Shown in pieces: positions 10,675-23,768 of a stretch of DNA of 64,000 bases. A program made the position numbers and the translations under genes. This DNA is from Zasmidium citrigriseum. Lineage: Eukaryota; Ascomycota; Dothideomycetes; Mycosphaerellales; Mycosphaerellaceae. The notes beneath the pieces are model-generated. The model did no database searches. It worked only from the letters and a program-made list of their open reading frames with translations, and was not told where the DNA came from. The stretch is from contig NHNW01000001.1 of assembly GCA_002786025.1 (NCBI GenBank), positions 62,001-126,000 on the forward strand, written 5' to 3'. Within the stretch, counting starts at the first letter, position 1; every line of letters begins with the position of its first letter.

Positions 10675-12526
10675 TTCTTATAGAATATCCTCTATATCTA
10701 TATCCGCTATTAAGGGAGTATAGCTTAATCTAGTACTAGAATCGAGAGCCGTTAGGGGTAGTTTCTACTTCTAGCGTAGTTCTTATTAGCGTCGATAGAT
10801 ATAAGATATCTAGTTTAACTAAGGTAACTAATACTCTATAGGCGGAAGTCTAGTAGAGATAGGATCTTTATTATAAGTAAACGAGATCTTAGTCTATTCG
10901 ATAATAGTATCTATTATATTAAGTAGAGGCTTCGGTAGCGGCTACTTCGTCTTCTTACTCTTCTTACCGCCTAGCTAGGCTATCTTCGAGCCTATAGATA
11001 GGGCTATCTTCGAGCCTATAAATAGATTTAACTTTAAGCCTTTAGAGGGTATAGTCTTTAAACCCTTAGAGGGTATAGTCTTTAAGCTACTCGAGTCTTA
11101 AGCCTTTCTAGTAGGCGAGTCCTAAATATAGTATAGCTAATTAGGAAGCGGCTTAAATATAGGTAGTAGCCGCTTCCCTATTCTATTCGTAGCTAGTTTA
11201 GCTAAGCTCGAGCCTCTATTAATAGTAGGCTCTTACTTAATATCCTTCTCCTACTTAATATCCTTCTTCTACTTAACTAGCGGTTTCGGATTTCTTATAA
11301 GAACTTCCTTTATATTAAGAAGTACCTCGTCTCTATCTAAGTCGAGGTCGATTAGCTATTTAGCGGAGCTACTACTATTAGCTTTATATAATTATTAACG
11401 AGATTTCGAACGAGGCTAGCTATTGCCTTAGCTTACTAGGCGCGGTCGCTTCTTTTCGTTAGCGGCTAAGGTCTTAACGCTATCTAGGATATTCTAATCG
11501 CTATCTAGTAGCTAGTTTAGTAGGGGTAGTATTAGTAATAGATAGTTTATACTAATACTATTAGTAAAGAACCTAGAATCGTCGTTAATAAAGAGTATAT
11601 TATCTACTAGCTTATCGCTATTATAGTTTATCCTAGGAATAGGGCTTAGTATCTAGAATTCTTATAGAGGTAAAGAGGTAGTCTCGACTACTAGTAATAT
11701 AGCGTTTATAGGCTCGACTATCGATAATATATTAGCTAGATAGGCGGTAACGATAAATAATACTACCCTAATCTTATAAATAGGATACTTAACCTTACTA
11801 CCTAGAACTATCTCGAAAGGGAGAAGTATCTTATTAAGGCTATAGGCTTCGCGGTTAGATCGCTTTAGGCGAAGGGGCTCTCTTATTCCTCTATCGAAGT
11901 TAGTAAAAATACCGCGTTATATATATCTAGGCTTCGCTACCTAGCTATTAAAGTCCTCCTATACGTTATTATAGATAAGTTCGAGGAGTTTAAGCTCGCG
12001 CTTCTTAGGTAGTACTACTATAATATCGTTCTCTATATCGTCGTAGTAGTTTAGTACCTTATAGGTCTTTTCTTCTTTCTAGGGTTCGCTATACTACTCC
12101 TTTACGATATTAGTCTCTATATCTAGAGTAGTTATCGTTAGAACGTTCTATACTTTAACTATTAAAGTTATTACCTTCCTCTTCGCTTTAGACTACGCTA
12201 GATCTAGAGCGGCTAGGGCGGAGGCTATAGAAGGTACTATCGACGAGTAATCTACTATAGAAAGTATAGAAGAACTACGATAGGTAGCCCTTCTTAAGAG
12301 CGCTAAAGTAGTCTTCTTCTTTAGCTTCTTCTATAGTACTATAGGATTAACTCTAGTATAGGTAGTAGACTAGCTATAAGATACCTTATTTATATTAAGC
12401 TAGTTTTAGGCTCGCCCTCTATAGAAGGAGTAAAAGCCTTTCTCTATACCTAAAGGAGTCTAAGATACTAGACTAGGTCTTAGAGGAGCTAGTAGATCTA
12501 ACGGAGAGGGGGATAGGGATAGACTA

Positions 12527-12622
12527 GGGGAGGATAAGCTAGGAGAGGAGGATAGGCTTATAGAAGAGAATAGGCTAGGAGAAGAGAATAGGCTAGTAGA
12601 AGAGGATAGGGCTATAGAAGAG
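12527..12622 (+). repeat. Minisatellite, 18-bp unit with 21-bp variants
   Basis: Unit gaagagaataggctagga occurs in tandem with variants gaagagaataggctagta and gaagaggatagggctata. Both periods are multiples of three, so it may have lain in a coding frame of the degenerate gene to its right. Confidence 0.65.
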
Positions 12623-12949
12623 AGTAGAACTCGAGAGGTCTTAAACTTTAGATTTATCGCTCTATATATTCCGTATAAATATTTCGACTTATTATAAGGA
12701 AGACTATTACTAATAGCTATCTCGTAGAATAGCGTCTACTAACGAGCGAGTATAATACTAATAAATAAATTAATAATCGAAAGATATTAATACGTAAGGG
12801 ACGGAAGCTATAATTATAGTCTATAGTCGAACTTATAAGAAGATATATATATATAGTAACTACGTTATTAGTTTAAGGGTTCCCTAGCTATAGCGAATAC
12901 TATAACTATACGATTACGAGGTTATAAATAGTATTAATTCGGGGGGGCG

Positions 12950-14640
12950 AACTCTAGGAGAGTATTCCTACCGCGAGTATTAAGTAAGTTAGTAGCTTAT
13001 TTACGGAGGTAGTAGTAGGTACGAATATAAAGCTTCTCTAGTCTAGGTTAGTCGCTAGGCTCGCCGCTATAAAATTATAGTAGTAGACCTATAGCCGCTA
13101 ATCTCCCTTTATACTACTTAAGTATCTCGGGTAGTAAGTAAGCGTTAAGATCTATCGATACGGGTTAGTAGCTATAATATAAACGGAGCTAATTAGTAGT
13201 AGAGAGAGGCGATAGAGTAAAGTTAAGCGAAACGGTAAGGGTAATAAGCTCGCTATCCGCCTTAGTACTAATAATAATTTAAAATTATCGTATAGTAGTC
13301 TATCGATAATAACTCGACTCTAAGTCTCGAGCTATCTAGTTATTTACCTAGTAGTATTAAGGGATATATACGATAATAGGTTAGAAGAACGTACCGAATT
13401 CTTCTATCCTTCCTAGCTATTACTAGATAACCGAATCTTTAACGTTAATTCTTTACCTATAGAACTAGGTACCTTCTAGCTATAGGTAGTCGTAGAGTAT
13501 TTTAGGTATCCCTAACGGACCTCTAGCCTCCTTATATTACTTACGGATAGTATATTTATTCTACTAGTCGATAAACTCGTATATAATATATCGAAGGACT
13601 AGTATATAGATAGCTAGCTACGCGACTCGATAGGCCTTAAGAGCGCTATTATATTTACTAGATTTAACTATAAAGTCCTAGTAGTCTCTCTATTAGTTTA
13701 TTATACCCTTTACTATCTCGCCCTACTAGTACTTAATTATTTAATTGCCCTTACTCGAGGTATACTAGAAATAATCGTTAAAAGTTAGTTCTCTCCCCTC
13801 TATAAGCTCGCGTAGTTAAAGATAGGCGTCCGCTAGTATTAGTATTTCTACTCCTTAGTTAGATCTTATAATAAGAGGGATATATCTAGCCTTATAGGTA
13901 GTAATTATATAGTACGTAAAGGTAGAGAACTTCGTCTTAGCTAGGTAGCTAATATAGTACTAGAGAATCTTTCGTAAGAATATATCGATATAGGTATAGA
14001 CTATAATACTAAAGTATAGATAGATCTTATAGAAGGCGTCGATCGACCCTATATAGCCTAAATCTTTTACTCGCGGGTATATACCTTAGAGACGACGACG
14101 TTTTCCTAGGCGCCGCGATATAAACTCGTTTTATACCTTTACCTTTACTATTTAGTATATACGATCTCTTCTAATAAGGTACTATTTTTATCGAAGTATC
14201 TTAGTAAGCTCGCGATATCTAACGTCTTACTTCGTACTATAGCTAAGTATATAATTTAAGGCTTCGTTAATAGTATTATATACTTCGTCTAGGTCGTCTT
14301 AGTATATATATTGTCGATATAGCCCTATCTCGCGTCGAAGCTCGGCGAGCTAGTATTTTAATATCTTAAACCCGTTATACTAGAGTATCTTCGATATCTT
14401 TTCGTTAGTAATCTATATCTCCTAGAATAACTCTATTATCCTCGAATATAGCTAATCTTCTCTATATTCTCTACGACGAGAGTATATAGAAATACTCTAA
14501 TACCGTAATCGCTAAGTAAGCGTTAACCGTAATATTAGAAGGCCCTTTATATAGAGGTCGCTTAGTACCTACTCGATAGTAGTACTAGCGTAAAGGCTAA
14601 GTTCGATTTTAATACGCTAGGCGTCTAGTTTCTCTTATAG
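12950..14640 (-). pseudogene. Degenerate integrase-core (DDE) gene
   Basis: Read on the minus strand, the frame resembles the fungal integrase-core family whose members carry I-D-A-(Y/F)-S-R near the first catalytic Asp and S-D-K-G-V-E at the second. Here G-S-I-D-A-F is at about 14035-14050, and R-S-N-*-G-V-E at about 13848-13864, with the second Asp changed to Asn. A helical region with L-A-E-L-R-R-E-I-G lies upstream near 14340. The frame is broken by TAA/TAG of RIP type. Its right end lies only about 80 bases from the hAT terminus. The family call rests on spacing and short motifs; a retroviral-type integrase of another element is the alternative. Confidence 0.5.
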
Positions 14641-14721
14641 GCGAGGTATATTATCGTTCTTAAACTATTAGTATTAAAGAGAAAGGAGGCCTTCGAAAGT
14701 AGGGCGATAGTTACTAACTCT

Positions 14722-14757
14722 TAGTAATCTAAAGTAGACCCCGAAGTAGGCTAGGCT
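14722..14757 (+). repeat. hAT left terminal inverted repeat
   Basis: Begins tagtaatctaaagtagacc and ends in gtaggctaggct. The right end carries the reverse complement with nine mismatches, most of them transitions. Confidence 0.7.
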
Positions 14758-14840
14758 CGACCTAGTAGGTTTTACTAGGCTAGGTTCTTAGTACTAGCCT
14801 AGTAAAGCCTACTAAAAGCCTAGTAAGAAGGATATTTTAC
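14758..14840. repeat. hAT left subterminal repeats
   Basis: Several copies in both orientations of cctagtaaag and ctaggctagg. Subterminal repeats like these are the usual transposase binding sites of hAT elements. Confidence 0.6.
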
Positions 14841-15582
14841 CTTATTCTTCTATACTACGAGATACGTATTAGGTATAATATTATAACTAGAAGTAGTATA
14901 TAACGAGATAATATAAGTATATTTTTCTTATAGTTACTAGCTATATTACTAGGTATAGGCCGTCCGCTACGCCTATATAACGTTAACCCGAAAGCGCGAG
15001 CCGTACTACTAGTAGCTTCTAAATATCTTCGTCGTAATTTACTTCTAAACTCCTTAACTTAATAATACCCTAATAACCTACGATAATTTAGCCTATAAGT
15101 ACGCGGAGATATCGAGAGCTAGCTATAATTAACGGCTATATTACGAATAGTATAGGCGACTATAAACGTAAGCGTATACCCTAGGAGAAGATCGAGAAGC
15201 TCTAAAACTATCTATACTTCGATATAGACGGCGACGACGATAGCGATATCTAGATACGCGATACGACTACTAAGACCCCTACGCTACCGCCCTTTCCTAT
15301 AGATATAACTATTACCCCCGAGAATAAGATTAATAAGAGACGTAAAGCCGAGAGAGAGCTTTCTATATATAAGAATACCGTATAGGATAGAAAGCGATCT
15401 AATAAGATATCCGAAGAGGAGAAAGAAATAGATAGAAATAGAAAGGCTTAGAACTAGAAATTTAACTAATAGGTAGTAGTATATATATAAACGGATAAGT
15501 TTAAGGCGCTCGATAAGAAAGCCTAGCGAATATAGCGAGTACGTCTTCGTAGCGAATAGGAGGCGTAATAGTAAGATACGAT

Positions 15583-15626
15583 ATAGCTAGCGAATATAGC
15601 TAGTAAAGCTAATATATAATAGGGAG
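15583..15626 (+). repeat. 13-bp repeat cluster (hAT-specific)
   Basis: Units agctagcgaatat and agctagtaaagct follow each other. Same 13-bp family as in the other introns of this element; splice sites are not clear here. Confidence 0.45.
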
Positions 15627-16019
15627 TATAACGATAGATACGATAAGAAGGACGACGATAACCTTAGATACGATATCGATTAAGACTATCTACCTTCGAA
15701 TACGGACTACTCCTATAGAATAGACCTAGTACTACTAGTATAGCGCTAGTATAAGATAACTAAGTACGACGTTAAGGACGAAACTAGGAAGGGGAACTAC
15801 GCCGTATAGCTAGTACTAAGGGAGTCGTAGAAGATACTTCGAGATTAGATCCTTACTCGAATAAGACTTAATTAGACTCGTTAATACTTCCTAGCGACCT
15901 ACGCTAAATAGTATAATACTATTTAGTCGACTATACGGAAGATTTAAATACTTAAGATAGCTAAGAAGGAGTATAGAGTAAAGAATAAATCGAAGCTATT
16001 TACTACCTTAGTCGCGAAG

Positions 16020-16077
16020 GTAAGTATAGACTACTACTAGCTATATATACTAGCTATATTTACTAATGTTAGTATAG
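16020..16077 (+). other. Fungal-type intron containing 13-bp repeats
   Basis: Donor gtaagtat, branch-like actaatg and acceptor gtatag give a 58-nt intron. Its middle is made of two units of the 13-bp repeat actagctatattt/actagctatatat. Confidence 0.65.
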
Positions 16078-17699
16078 GAGTAGTTAAAGGCGGGACTCCC
16101 CGTCGAGCCTTATTATCTATTTAGGCCTAAAGAGAAGGTAGTTATTAGGAATATCTACTTATAGGACTCGATAATTATATTCGCTTAGTTTAGCTAGCTA
16201 TTTCTAGAGGAATACGACTTTATTACGAACGGCTTTCGGGACCGTTAGCTATAATAGACGCTAGAAATAGTAGAAGTACTCTTTAACTTCTTTACGAGAG
16301 CCCTAGAGCGTTTTCTAATCCTATACTAGTACCTTATAGAATACCTAATAAGTAAAAATATTACGAGGCTATTAACGATAGAGATAGTCTTCTATAAGCT
16401 ACTATCGACGAAGTATCTAGCCCTTAGAAAACGTAAGACTAAGGCCTAGATATAGTATATCTATAAAGTAGACTAGGCGATACTTTCGGATATATTCCTA
16501 GATAATTCGGAAGGAGTTTAGCCCTACGAGATACTAGCTATAAGTACTAGATATATATAAGAGCTTAAGGAGGATCTTTAGTAGGAAGAGCTTAAGGAAG
16601 ATCTCGAATAGGAAGAGCTTAAGGTAGACCTTCGCTATATAGCCTACGCTAAAGCTCTTAAGTAGTAATACCTCTAGGCTTAATAGGCGTATTAGCTAGA
16701 TAATAACGAAGCTTAGGCGTAAGGTATTATATAGGGTATCGAAGAGCGCGCTAAGTAAGGTTACGCTAAGTAATAAGTATAGCCTTAATAAGACGTTAAT
16801 AATAACGCTAGTAGTATTAAATAGGGCTAGGACGAGGTAATAGAGAATCCTTTTAGCGAGGAGGACGAGGACGTAATAAGCGATTAGATAGTTACTAGGG
16901 TAATAAGTATATACCCGATAGCGAGACTTAAAAGATTATACTATTTCCTTTAACTACTATTATATCTTTAATCTATAATACCTTAATATATACCTCGACG
17001 ACTAGACTCTAATTATACTTTAACCCCTCGCGAGATACGATCTATATCTCGTTAGAATCTTAAAGATTCGCGACGGCTTATAAGGTTAAATCGTAGAACG
17101 AATAATAATCTACTAACTATATAGAATAGCCTATTACTAGCCCGTCGACGTCGGCGTAGTAATTCGTAGTCGTAAATAATACTAGCCTAACGTCGCCTCT
17201 TTTAGTAGGACTAATAAAGCTTCCCTACTCTTCTATCGCTAGAGTAACTACTTAGCTTACCGCCTATCCTAAGCTTAATCGATACGTCTAATCTTAAGTC
17301 TTAACGAGGAGTATTCTTATATAAGTATAGATAGGAAAAGTAAGTATAGACACTTATAGATATATAGTAGGTAGGCGCCTATAAGACGCCGAAATATAAG
17401 CGTCTAGTTAAGCGATATAAAGGGCTTCCCTTTATATTTAATAGTCTACGATAGAAGTCCTATATCTAGAGCTTCTTCTTCGAAGGAGTTAGGAGAGACG
17501 GTATACCCGCTCTCGTTTATAAGATTTACGGTATAGTACTTACCTATCTAGGTATTAGTTAGGGAACCGCGATAGCTAATCGATACCTAACGATAGTCTA
17601 GTATTAACGAGACGCGAAATAGTAAGGGCGTCTAGATAACGAGGCCTCGAGATTAAAGGAAGAGTTTATAAGTATTAGTTTATATTCGTCTTATAAGAT

Positions 17700-17756
17700 A
17701 CTAGATATATCTACTAGATATATCTACTAGATATATCTACTAGATATATTAACTAG
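17700..17756 (+). repeat. 13-bp tandem repeat, four copies
   Basis: Unit actagatatatct repeated head to tail, a variant of the hAT-specific 13-mer. Probably part of a former intron. Confidence 0.7.
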
Positions 17757-18706
17757 AGACCTTTTAAACTCGGTTTTAAAATACTAATAGTTACTAGGTA
17801 TAAAAGAAACGAAATATACCTAGTATAGAGGCGCTAATACTAAACGACTTTATAAGTCTATAGACTAATATAATCGTTACTAATAGTCTACTACTAGACT
17901 TTTTCGAGCGGTCGAGTATTTAAAAGATATATTAGTATTTCTATACGAGTCTAGTATTTCGATTATTAATAATATAGAGGAAAAAAATCCGAGACCGCGA
18001 AATAATAGTAATCGCTAATCTAAAGGACTAAATCTTATTAGCTTCGAGTATCGCGTTTACTATAGATAGCTAGTCCGCTCGTACTATAAGGGTAGCGTTC
18101 CTAAGTATTAAGGGATATTAGATTAGATATAACTAGGAGTACTATAAGGAGCTACTAGACTTTCCTTTAGTATAAGGCTCGTATACTAGAGATAACCTTA
18201 TATAGCTTATTAAGGTAACTATAATACGATATAATATATCGTCTAGGCTAACTACTCTAACTATAGACAATACGAGTAATAATAGTACTCTCTATTAGGT
18301 AGTATATATATTAAAGAGCTCGCGCTTTAAGACCTATAGATTCTTACGTAGTAAATCTATACTTACGAGTAATATAGGCTAAAGGCGGTTTAAAACCTTT
18401 CCCGAGATACTAATATTAAGACACTTACGCGACCGTCGATTTAGGTAGAGGCTATAGATATACTACCTAAGATAGACGGCCGAGAGTAGATCTATAATCC
18501 TAATATAGAGTAGTCTAGGATATATTACTTCCTCTATTTTACCTATATCGTTTAGCTAGCTATCCGGATATTATTTATAGAGCTAAAACTAGAACTAGAG
18601 AACGACGACCTAGAGAAGATAATCGATAATATAGTATCTTAGAAGACACTCCTTTAGCTATAAGCCTAGGCTAATATAGATAAGATTCCTCTAGTATTAT
18701 TTAAAG

Positions 18707-18740
18707 TATATAGCTAGTAGATATAGCTAGTAAGTATAGA
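18707..18740 (+). repeat. 13-bp repeat cluster (hAT-specific)
   Basis: Two units of the type agctagtagatat and agctagtaagtat, opposite in orientation to those at 16 kb and 17.7 kb. Confidence 0.5.
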
Positions 18741-21189
18741 ACGACGGCTAAGCTACTATAGATCTAATAGACGGCGATCTATACTAATTAAAATACTTAA
18801 CGTACTTAGGAATTTATACGTATTTAAGAGGAGATTCGATAAAAACTACTCGTTACAACGAAAGCTATTTACTAGAGTAAGAGGTAGCCTAAGTCGTCGT
18901 ATTAAAATCTCCGCGTAATATAAGATATAAAAACGAGATTTAACTTAATATACTATATACTAGTTCGGAGTTATCTTCTCCGAGATACTATTAACGAGTA
19001 TTATAAGAAGTAATAACTTAACTAGCTTAAGCTTTCGGATAAGAAGTAGTAATAAGTTAAATACCTTATTAAGCTTACGAAGCCTTTCGCTATTACTATA
19101 TCCCTTATAAGTACTACCTATAGACTAACGCTCTACCTCGTACTACCGCTCTATAATTATATCTTTAATAGTATAGATACTACGAGGGCGAAACTCTAGA
19201 CGAAGTAGCGACCTTAGAAGAAGGTAATACTAAAAGCCCTCGATATAGCCTAGGCGAAACTTAATAAGTATTACTTAGATACCTTTTAATCGTTTAGCGA
19301 CCTATACGGCGTAGCCGTTCTACTATATCCCTCTATTAAAGTAGATATTTAGAAGCGTCTAGAGTAGAAGGATAATATTAAATAGCGCGACTACTACTAG
19401 GAATATCTACGGAAGCTCTTTAAGGAATATTCCTAATTAAACGATAGTTAATTATAGCGCCTACGGAAATAGTAGAAGACTAGTCGCTATTCGATAATAT
19501 TTCGTACTAATAGTACCGAAGACTCGATCGATAATATAGAGTAGATATCCGAATTTAAATAATATAAGGAAGAGAGTATATATCTAGTATATATATCTAT
19601 TAGATATATTAAGAATAGGAGAGCGTTACTAACTATTTATAGATTTCTTACGCCTCGATAAAGATCTTATAGACGATATACTTAGCTAGTAGAAGCGGCT
19701 AGAGGCTCGGTTTCCGACTATCGTAAGGATTACCTAAGATATCCTTAGTATCCCTAGCGCGGGTATCGAGTATAAGAGAGCGTTTAGTATTACGAGATAC
19801 TAGGCCTAATATAATCGATCCTACTATCTATACGTCTTTAGTATAATAATAATATTAAGATATCGATTATAATAGGAAGAGCGTATATAAGAGTAGAAAG
19901 GGTACTATATTAATATAGTACGCGATAACTTAGATAGTACGAAAGAAATAGACGACGATATATAGGCTATCGACGATATCTACTATATTAGCGATAAAGA
20001 AGAAGGAGGGGAAGTAGAAGCGAAATAGGCTAGGGTATAGCGTACCTCTAGACCTAGGTTACGACGAAACGCTAGTAGCTAGTATATATAACTAGTACGA
20101 AGTTAAATCCGTTACTAGCGCCTTAGTAATACTATAAAGGCTTACTCTTTTCCTATTTATTCCCTTATCTCTTTACTCTACTCTATCTTATTATTATACT
20201 AGACCTTATCTCTAGTAGCTACCTCCCTAATATAGATTTCTTCGAGAGCTTTAACGAGAATTTCGACGAGATTATAGACGAGATTCTCGAGCCTAATAAT
20301 CGAAATACGCCTTAGTAGGATAAGTACTATAGTCTAAAGCGCCCTTTTAATTATTACGAGACGTAGTCTAATAGAGCTATAGACTCTAAAGCTAGCTCGA
20401 ATCTACTATTATCTCCCCTACTACGTATAAAACTATAATTACAAGTACTACCTCGAGCTACGCGAGTATCGAGTAGAGTAGATAATAGATAATAGTTAAG
20501 GATACGAACTAGTAGGAAAGCTCCTTAGAAAATAACGTCGTAGGCGCTACGTATAAAGAAGAAGAAGGGATCTACTATTAAAAAGATATAGTAAGGTAGA
20601 GTACTAAAGGAGCGAGGTAGTCGTAGTATATAAGGCTAGACGAAGGCTATCGCGAAGAAGTTAAATACTCCTATCCGTAAGAAACGGCGTCGATACTTTA
20701 AGCCTAGTACTATAGCGCTCTACGAGATCCGATAATATTAGAGTAGTACTATACTTCTTATACTAAAGATTACGTTCTAGAGACTTATACGTAAGATTTC
20801 TATATAGGCTACCTATATAGGTATAAGTAGAGGGTTTATATACTAGTAGGCGAGCGCTATTAAGGCTTTATAGAAGGTAGCTAAGGCGTTTTTAGCTACG
20901 GAATTCGAGATATCGAATCTCCTCGCGATATATACTAGAAGAGTTACGCTTATATAAAAGGATATATACCTATATAAAAGGTTTAAGGAGAGGTTCTCTA
21001 GATCTAGACTAGTATAAATATTAATAGAGGAAATATATAGTAAACGAATCGATTAGGCCTTAACTATTAAGGCCTTATAAAGCTATAGAGTCTAACTACT
21101 TTTACTAGCTATATTAGCTAGCTATAGTATTAAGAAGTAAACGCTATCTATATAAATAGTAATAAGACTCTCTATTTCCTCGATACTAG

Positions 21190-21206
21190 CTATATTTACT
21201 AGCTAC
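21190..21206 (-). repeat. 13-bp repeat unit (possible intron)
   Basis: Contains actagctatatttacta inside the minus-strand gene. A donor is not obvious, so an intron is only suggested by analogy with the neighbours. Confidence 0.35.
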
Positions 21207-21437
21207 TTATTCTTTAGTAACTAATAAGGCTTTCGCTCGCGAAGCTTTCTACTAGTCTCGCTACCTAGCTTAGAGGCTAGAATTAGCGAGACGGTTAGAT
21301 ACTATAGAGTTCTACGACTTAGCGGAGCTAGTTACTTAACCTCTAGAGGCGGTAGAGTAGTACCTAGCTCGCTTAAAGGAGAATTAGCGCTACTAGGGGG
21401 CGCTAGCTATATAGCGGCGTTAGTAGCTAGCTTAGTA

Positions 21438-21630
21438 GGCTATTCTTCTAGTATAGTAGGTAGCTCTTCTAGTATAGTAGCCTACTCTTCTAGTACTATA
21501 GCCTACTCTTCTAGTATAGTAGTTTACTCTTCTAGTATAGTAGTCTACTCTTCTAGTATAGTAGCCTACTCGTCTAGAATAGGGGCCTACTCGTCTAGAA
21601 TAGTAGGCTACTCGTCTAGAATAGTAGTCT
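21438..21630 (-). repeat. 21-bp minisatellite coding nine heptapeptides
   Basis: Unit cctactcttctagtatagta in register about nine times. On the minus strand each unit reads a heptad of the type A/T-T-I-L-E-E-* where the stop was Gln before RIP. The hydrophobic pair in each heptad suggests an amphipathic helix or coiled coil. The last three units change cttct to cgtct, giving Asp for Glu. Confidence 0.75.
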
Positions 21631-21755
21631 CTTATAAAGGAATATTAGCTACTAGGTTAGAGAGTTACTTATCTAGTAGTAGTAACTCCTTCTTAGGAGA
21701 GGGTAAGTCGCTAGGATTCTCGGATTATATCTATTCTACTATTAGTATACGTACT

Positions 21756-21787
21756 CTATAGCTAGTAAATATAGCTAGTAGACTTAC
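21756..21787 (-). other. Candidate 32-nt intron made of 13-bp repeats
   Basis: On the minus strand: donor GTAAGTCT, one full unit ACTAGCTATATTT, and a terminal ACTAGCTATAG acceptor. It is exactly 13 nt shorter than the intron at 22785-22829. Thirty-two nucleotides is very short for a fungal intron, so the prediction is tentative. Confidence 0.5.
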
Positions 21788-22173
21788 CTTCTCCCTATCT
21801 AGCTATTCTATTAGGAGCGAGTCTATAGCGGGTTACTACTAGCCTTTAGGGAACTCGATCGAATCGGCGATCTAAGGATTAGTCGACGTATTCTAATCGA
21901 CTCTAGAGTCCTTCCTCGCTATCTTGTCCTTTATATCTAGGAACGACGTATCTATATCTAGAGGAGATATAATACCCTTAAGATCTAGACTATAGTACTA
22001 CTAGTCCTAGCGAGTCTAGCCTTTATCGTCTTCCTAGTCCTCTTCGTCTTCTTCTTTAGTAGGGTTATACTACGCCTCTCTTACGAATTAATTATAGACT
22101 TTAGGATTAATAGTACCTAACTCTAGTATAGCTAGTACGTTATCGATAGGCGTATAGTATACTCCTTAGGAAC

Positions 22174-22224
22174 CTATATCCCGTTAGTATTTATATATCT
22201 AGTAAATATAGCTAGTAAATATAC
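22174..22224 (-). other. Candidate 51-nt intron with 13-bp repeats
   Basis: Minus strand: donor GTATATTT, repeat ACTAGCTATATTT, branch-like TACTAACG and acceptor GGATATAG. It has the best branch site of the set. Confidence 0.6.
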
Positions 22225-22511
22225 CGCTATCTCTCGATCTAGCCTTTAAAGTCTTAGCCTATAGGGTCTCTACCTATAGGTTCTCTACCTATAGAGTCTT
22301 AGTCTTAGGGAGGGATAATAATAATAACCTATAGCTCGAGATCGAGATAGGATTACTTTAAGCCCTACCTTCGAGTAGGCGTAGCTTCTTAACAATCTAA
22401 GTAGTATAACTATTAAGCGACGTAAAGAAAGTCTAACCGCCGAAGAATAGTAGTAGGCGCTTTCTAGTCTCTTCGCTAATATCGCTACTAGAGCTATCGC
22501 TATCGTCGCTA

Positions 22512-22637
22512 GGGATATTAGGAGAACTAGAGCTATCGCTAAGGCTATTAGGAGAACTAGAGCTATCGCCGCCGCCGCCTAGGATATTAGGAGAACTAGG
22601 GCTATTACTACTATCGCCGCCTAGGAGATTAGAAGAA
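22512..22637 (-). repeat. Variable 30-42-bp tandem repeat, Ser-rich coding
   Basis: Units share attaggagaactagagctat and differ by insertion of ctatcgccgccg-type triplets. On the minus strand they read S-S-S-S-P-N-(I/S)-L-(G/S) with Gly and Asp runs, a low-complexity linker. Confidence 0.65.
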
Positions 22638-22784
22638 GTAGAGCGCCTATTTAGAACTAGAGAGGAGAATTTACGAGGTCTAGTATTACTATTCGACCTC
22701 GTACTACTTATAATAAGGTCCTACTTAGTAGGAGAGAGTTCCTAAGAGCTAGCCTATAACTACGTAAATATTAGTACTTTTACT

Positions 22785-22829
22785 CTATAGCTAGTAAATA
22801 TAGCTAGTAAATATAGCTAGTAGATATAC
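22785..22829 (-). other. Candidate 45-nt intron made of 13-bp repeats
   Basis: Minus strand: donor GTATATCT, two units ACTAGCTATATTT, then ACTAGCTATAG. The same frame of repeats as at 21756-21787 with one unit more. Confidence 0.6.
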
Positions 22830-23768
22830 CTTCTTCCTATCCTTAATCTCTTTAATCTTTTACGTAAGGGCCCTAATTCTCTCGTTATATATTACCTCGA
22901 TATTATCTATATACCTTTTCGTAGCCTTATATCCGTTTATATTAATAGTTACGTAGGTACTCGCTACTATTCTATTCTTCTAGTCTAGGAGCTATATACG
23001 CTTATCTTATAGCGTCTTCTCTTTAGCTAGGATCTTAGCTTCTCTCTCCTTAGTAGCTTTTTCGCGTCGCTTTCTCGCTATATTAAGTCTCTTTTACTAG
23101 CGTACTAGCTCGTTATCTTTAGGAGAATCGCTACGTACTCTCTTCGCTAGTAGCGGCTTAGCTAGGTCCCTAGCTACTTATCTCTTTAGCGCTTTATCGA
23201 GGAGGAAACTTAGTATCTAGAGGGGTCGTTATCGTCTAGCCCTAAGGTCCTTCGCTTCTTAGATATACTCTTTTCTCGTTACGAGCTCTTTCTCTCTATT
23301 CTCCTTATACTTCTCTAGAGCTCTCTACCTCGTCTTATACTATAACGATTTCTACTCTTTAGTAGAACCCTTTCCTAGCGTATTAACTATAATGTTAGGT
23401 TTAGCTCTACTAAGCTTAATACCGTATACGCTAAGGACTAGATTAAGTATATAGATATCCTTATCTATTAAGGTCTAGCGTTTCGTATAGACCGTAATAT
23501 AGGTCGCTACTAAAGTTATTAGTATAATATAGCTAGTATTTATATCTAGCGTTTATTATACCTTCTATTATTATAATAATCTATATCTTAGCTATATCTC
23601 TTAGCGCTTTAATCGCGCTCTCCTAGAACCGTATATCCTCCTTAAAGGTTATAGTAATTTCCTATATAAGCCGAGAGAACGACTAAAATAGGATCGCTAG
23701 TTCGTTATATATATACTACTACTAATAACTAACTATATCCTTTATTTCTAAATTACGTTAGTCTCTAC

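Larger units (their letters stand above)
8916..14721. other. RIP-saturated spacer between E1 and the hAT element
   Basis: The original right flank of E1. It contains a hexamer microsatellite, a 15-bp and an 18-bp minisatellite, two micro-palindromes, a followable but unrecognised minus-strand frame near 9.2-9.7 kb and a degenerate integrase-core gene on - at its right end. Between about 9.8 and 12.5 kb no protein family could be recognised. Confidence 0.6.
15000..19880 (+). pseudogene. hAT-family transposase, RIP-degenerate
   Basis: The enzyme would excise and reinsert the element. The N-terminal part (about 15.3-15.7 kb) is strongly charged. A T-I-D-N-T-S-N-N-S segment near 18260-18290 matches the hAT catalytic T-D-N-A-S-N-N block. 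A-K-L-N-K-Y-Y near 19254 is the approach to the C-terminal dimerisation domain. At 19738-19800 the frame reads D-I-L-S-I-P-S-A-G-I-E-Y-K-R-A-F-S, the classic hAT C-terminal signature. At least one fungal-type intron (16020-16077) interrupts it, and others are likely where 13-bp repeats cluster. Stops are TAA/TAG of RIP type. The region is long for a single hAT transposase, so an additional N-terminal ORF before about 17 kb is possible. Confidence 0.7.
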
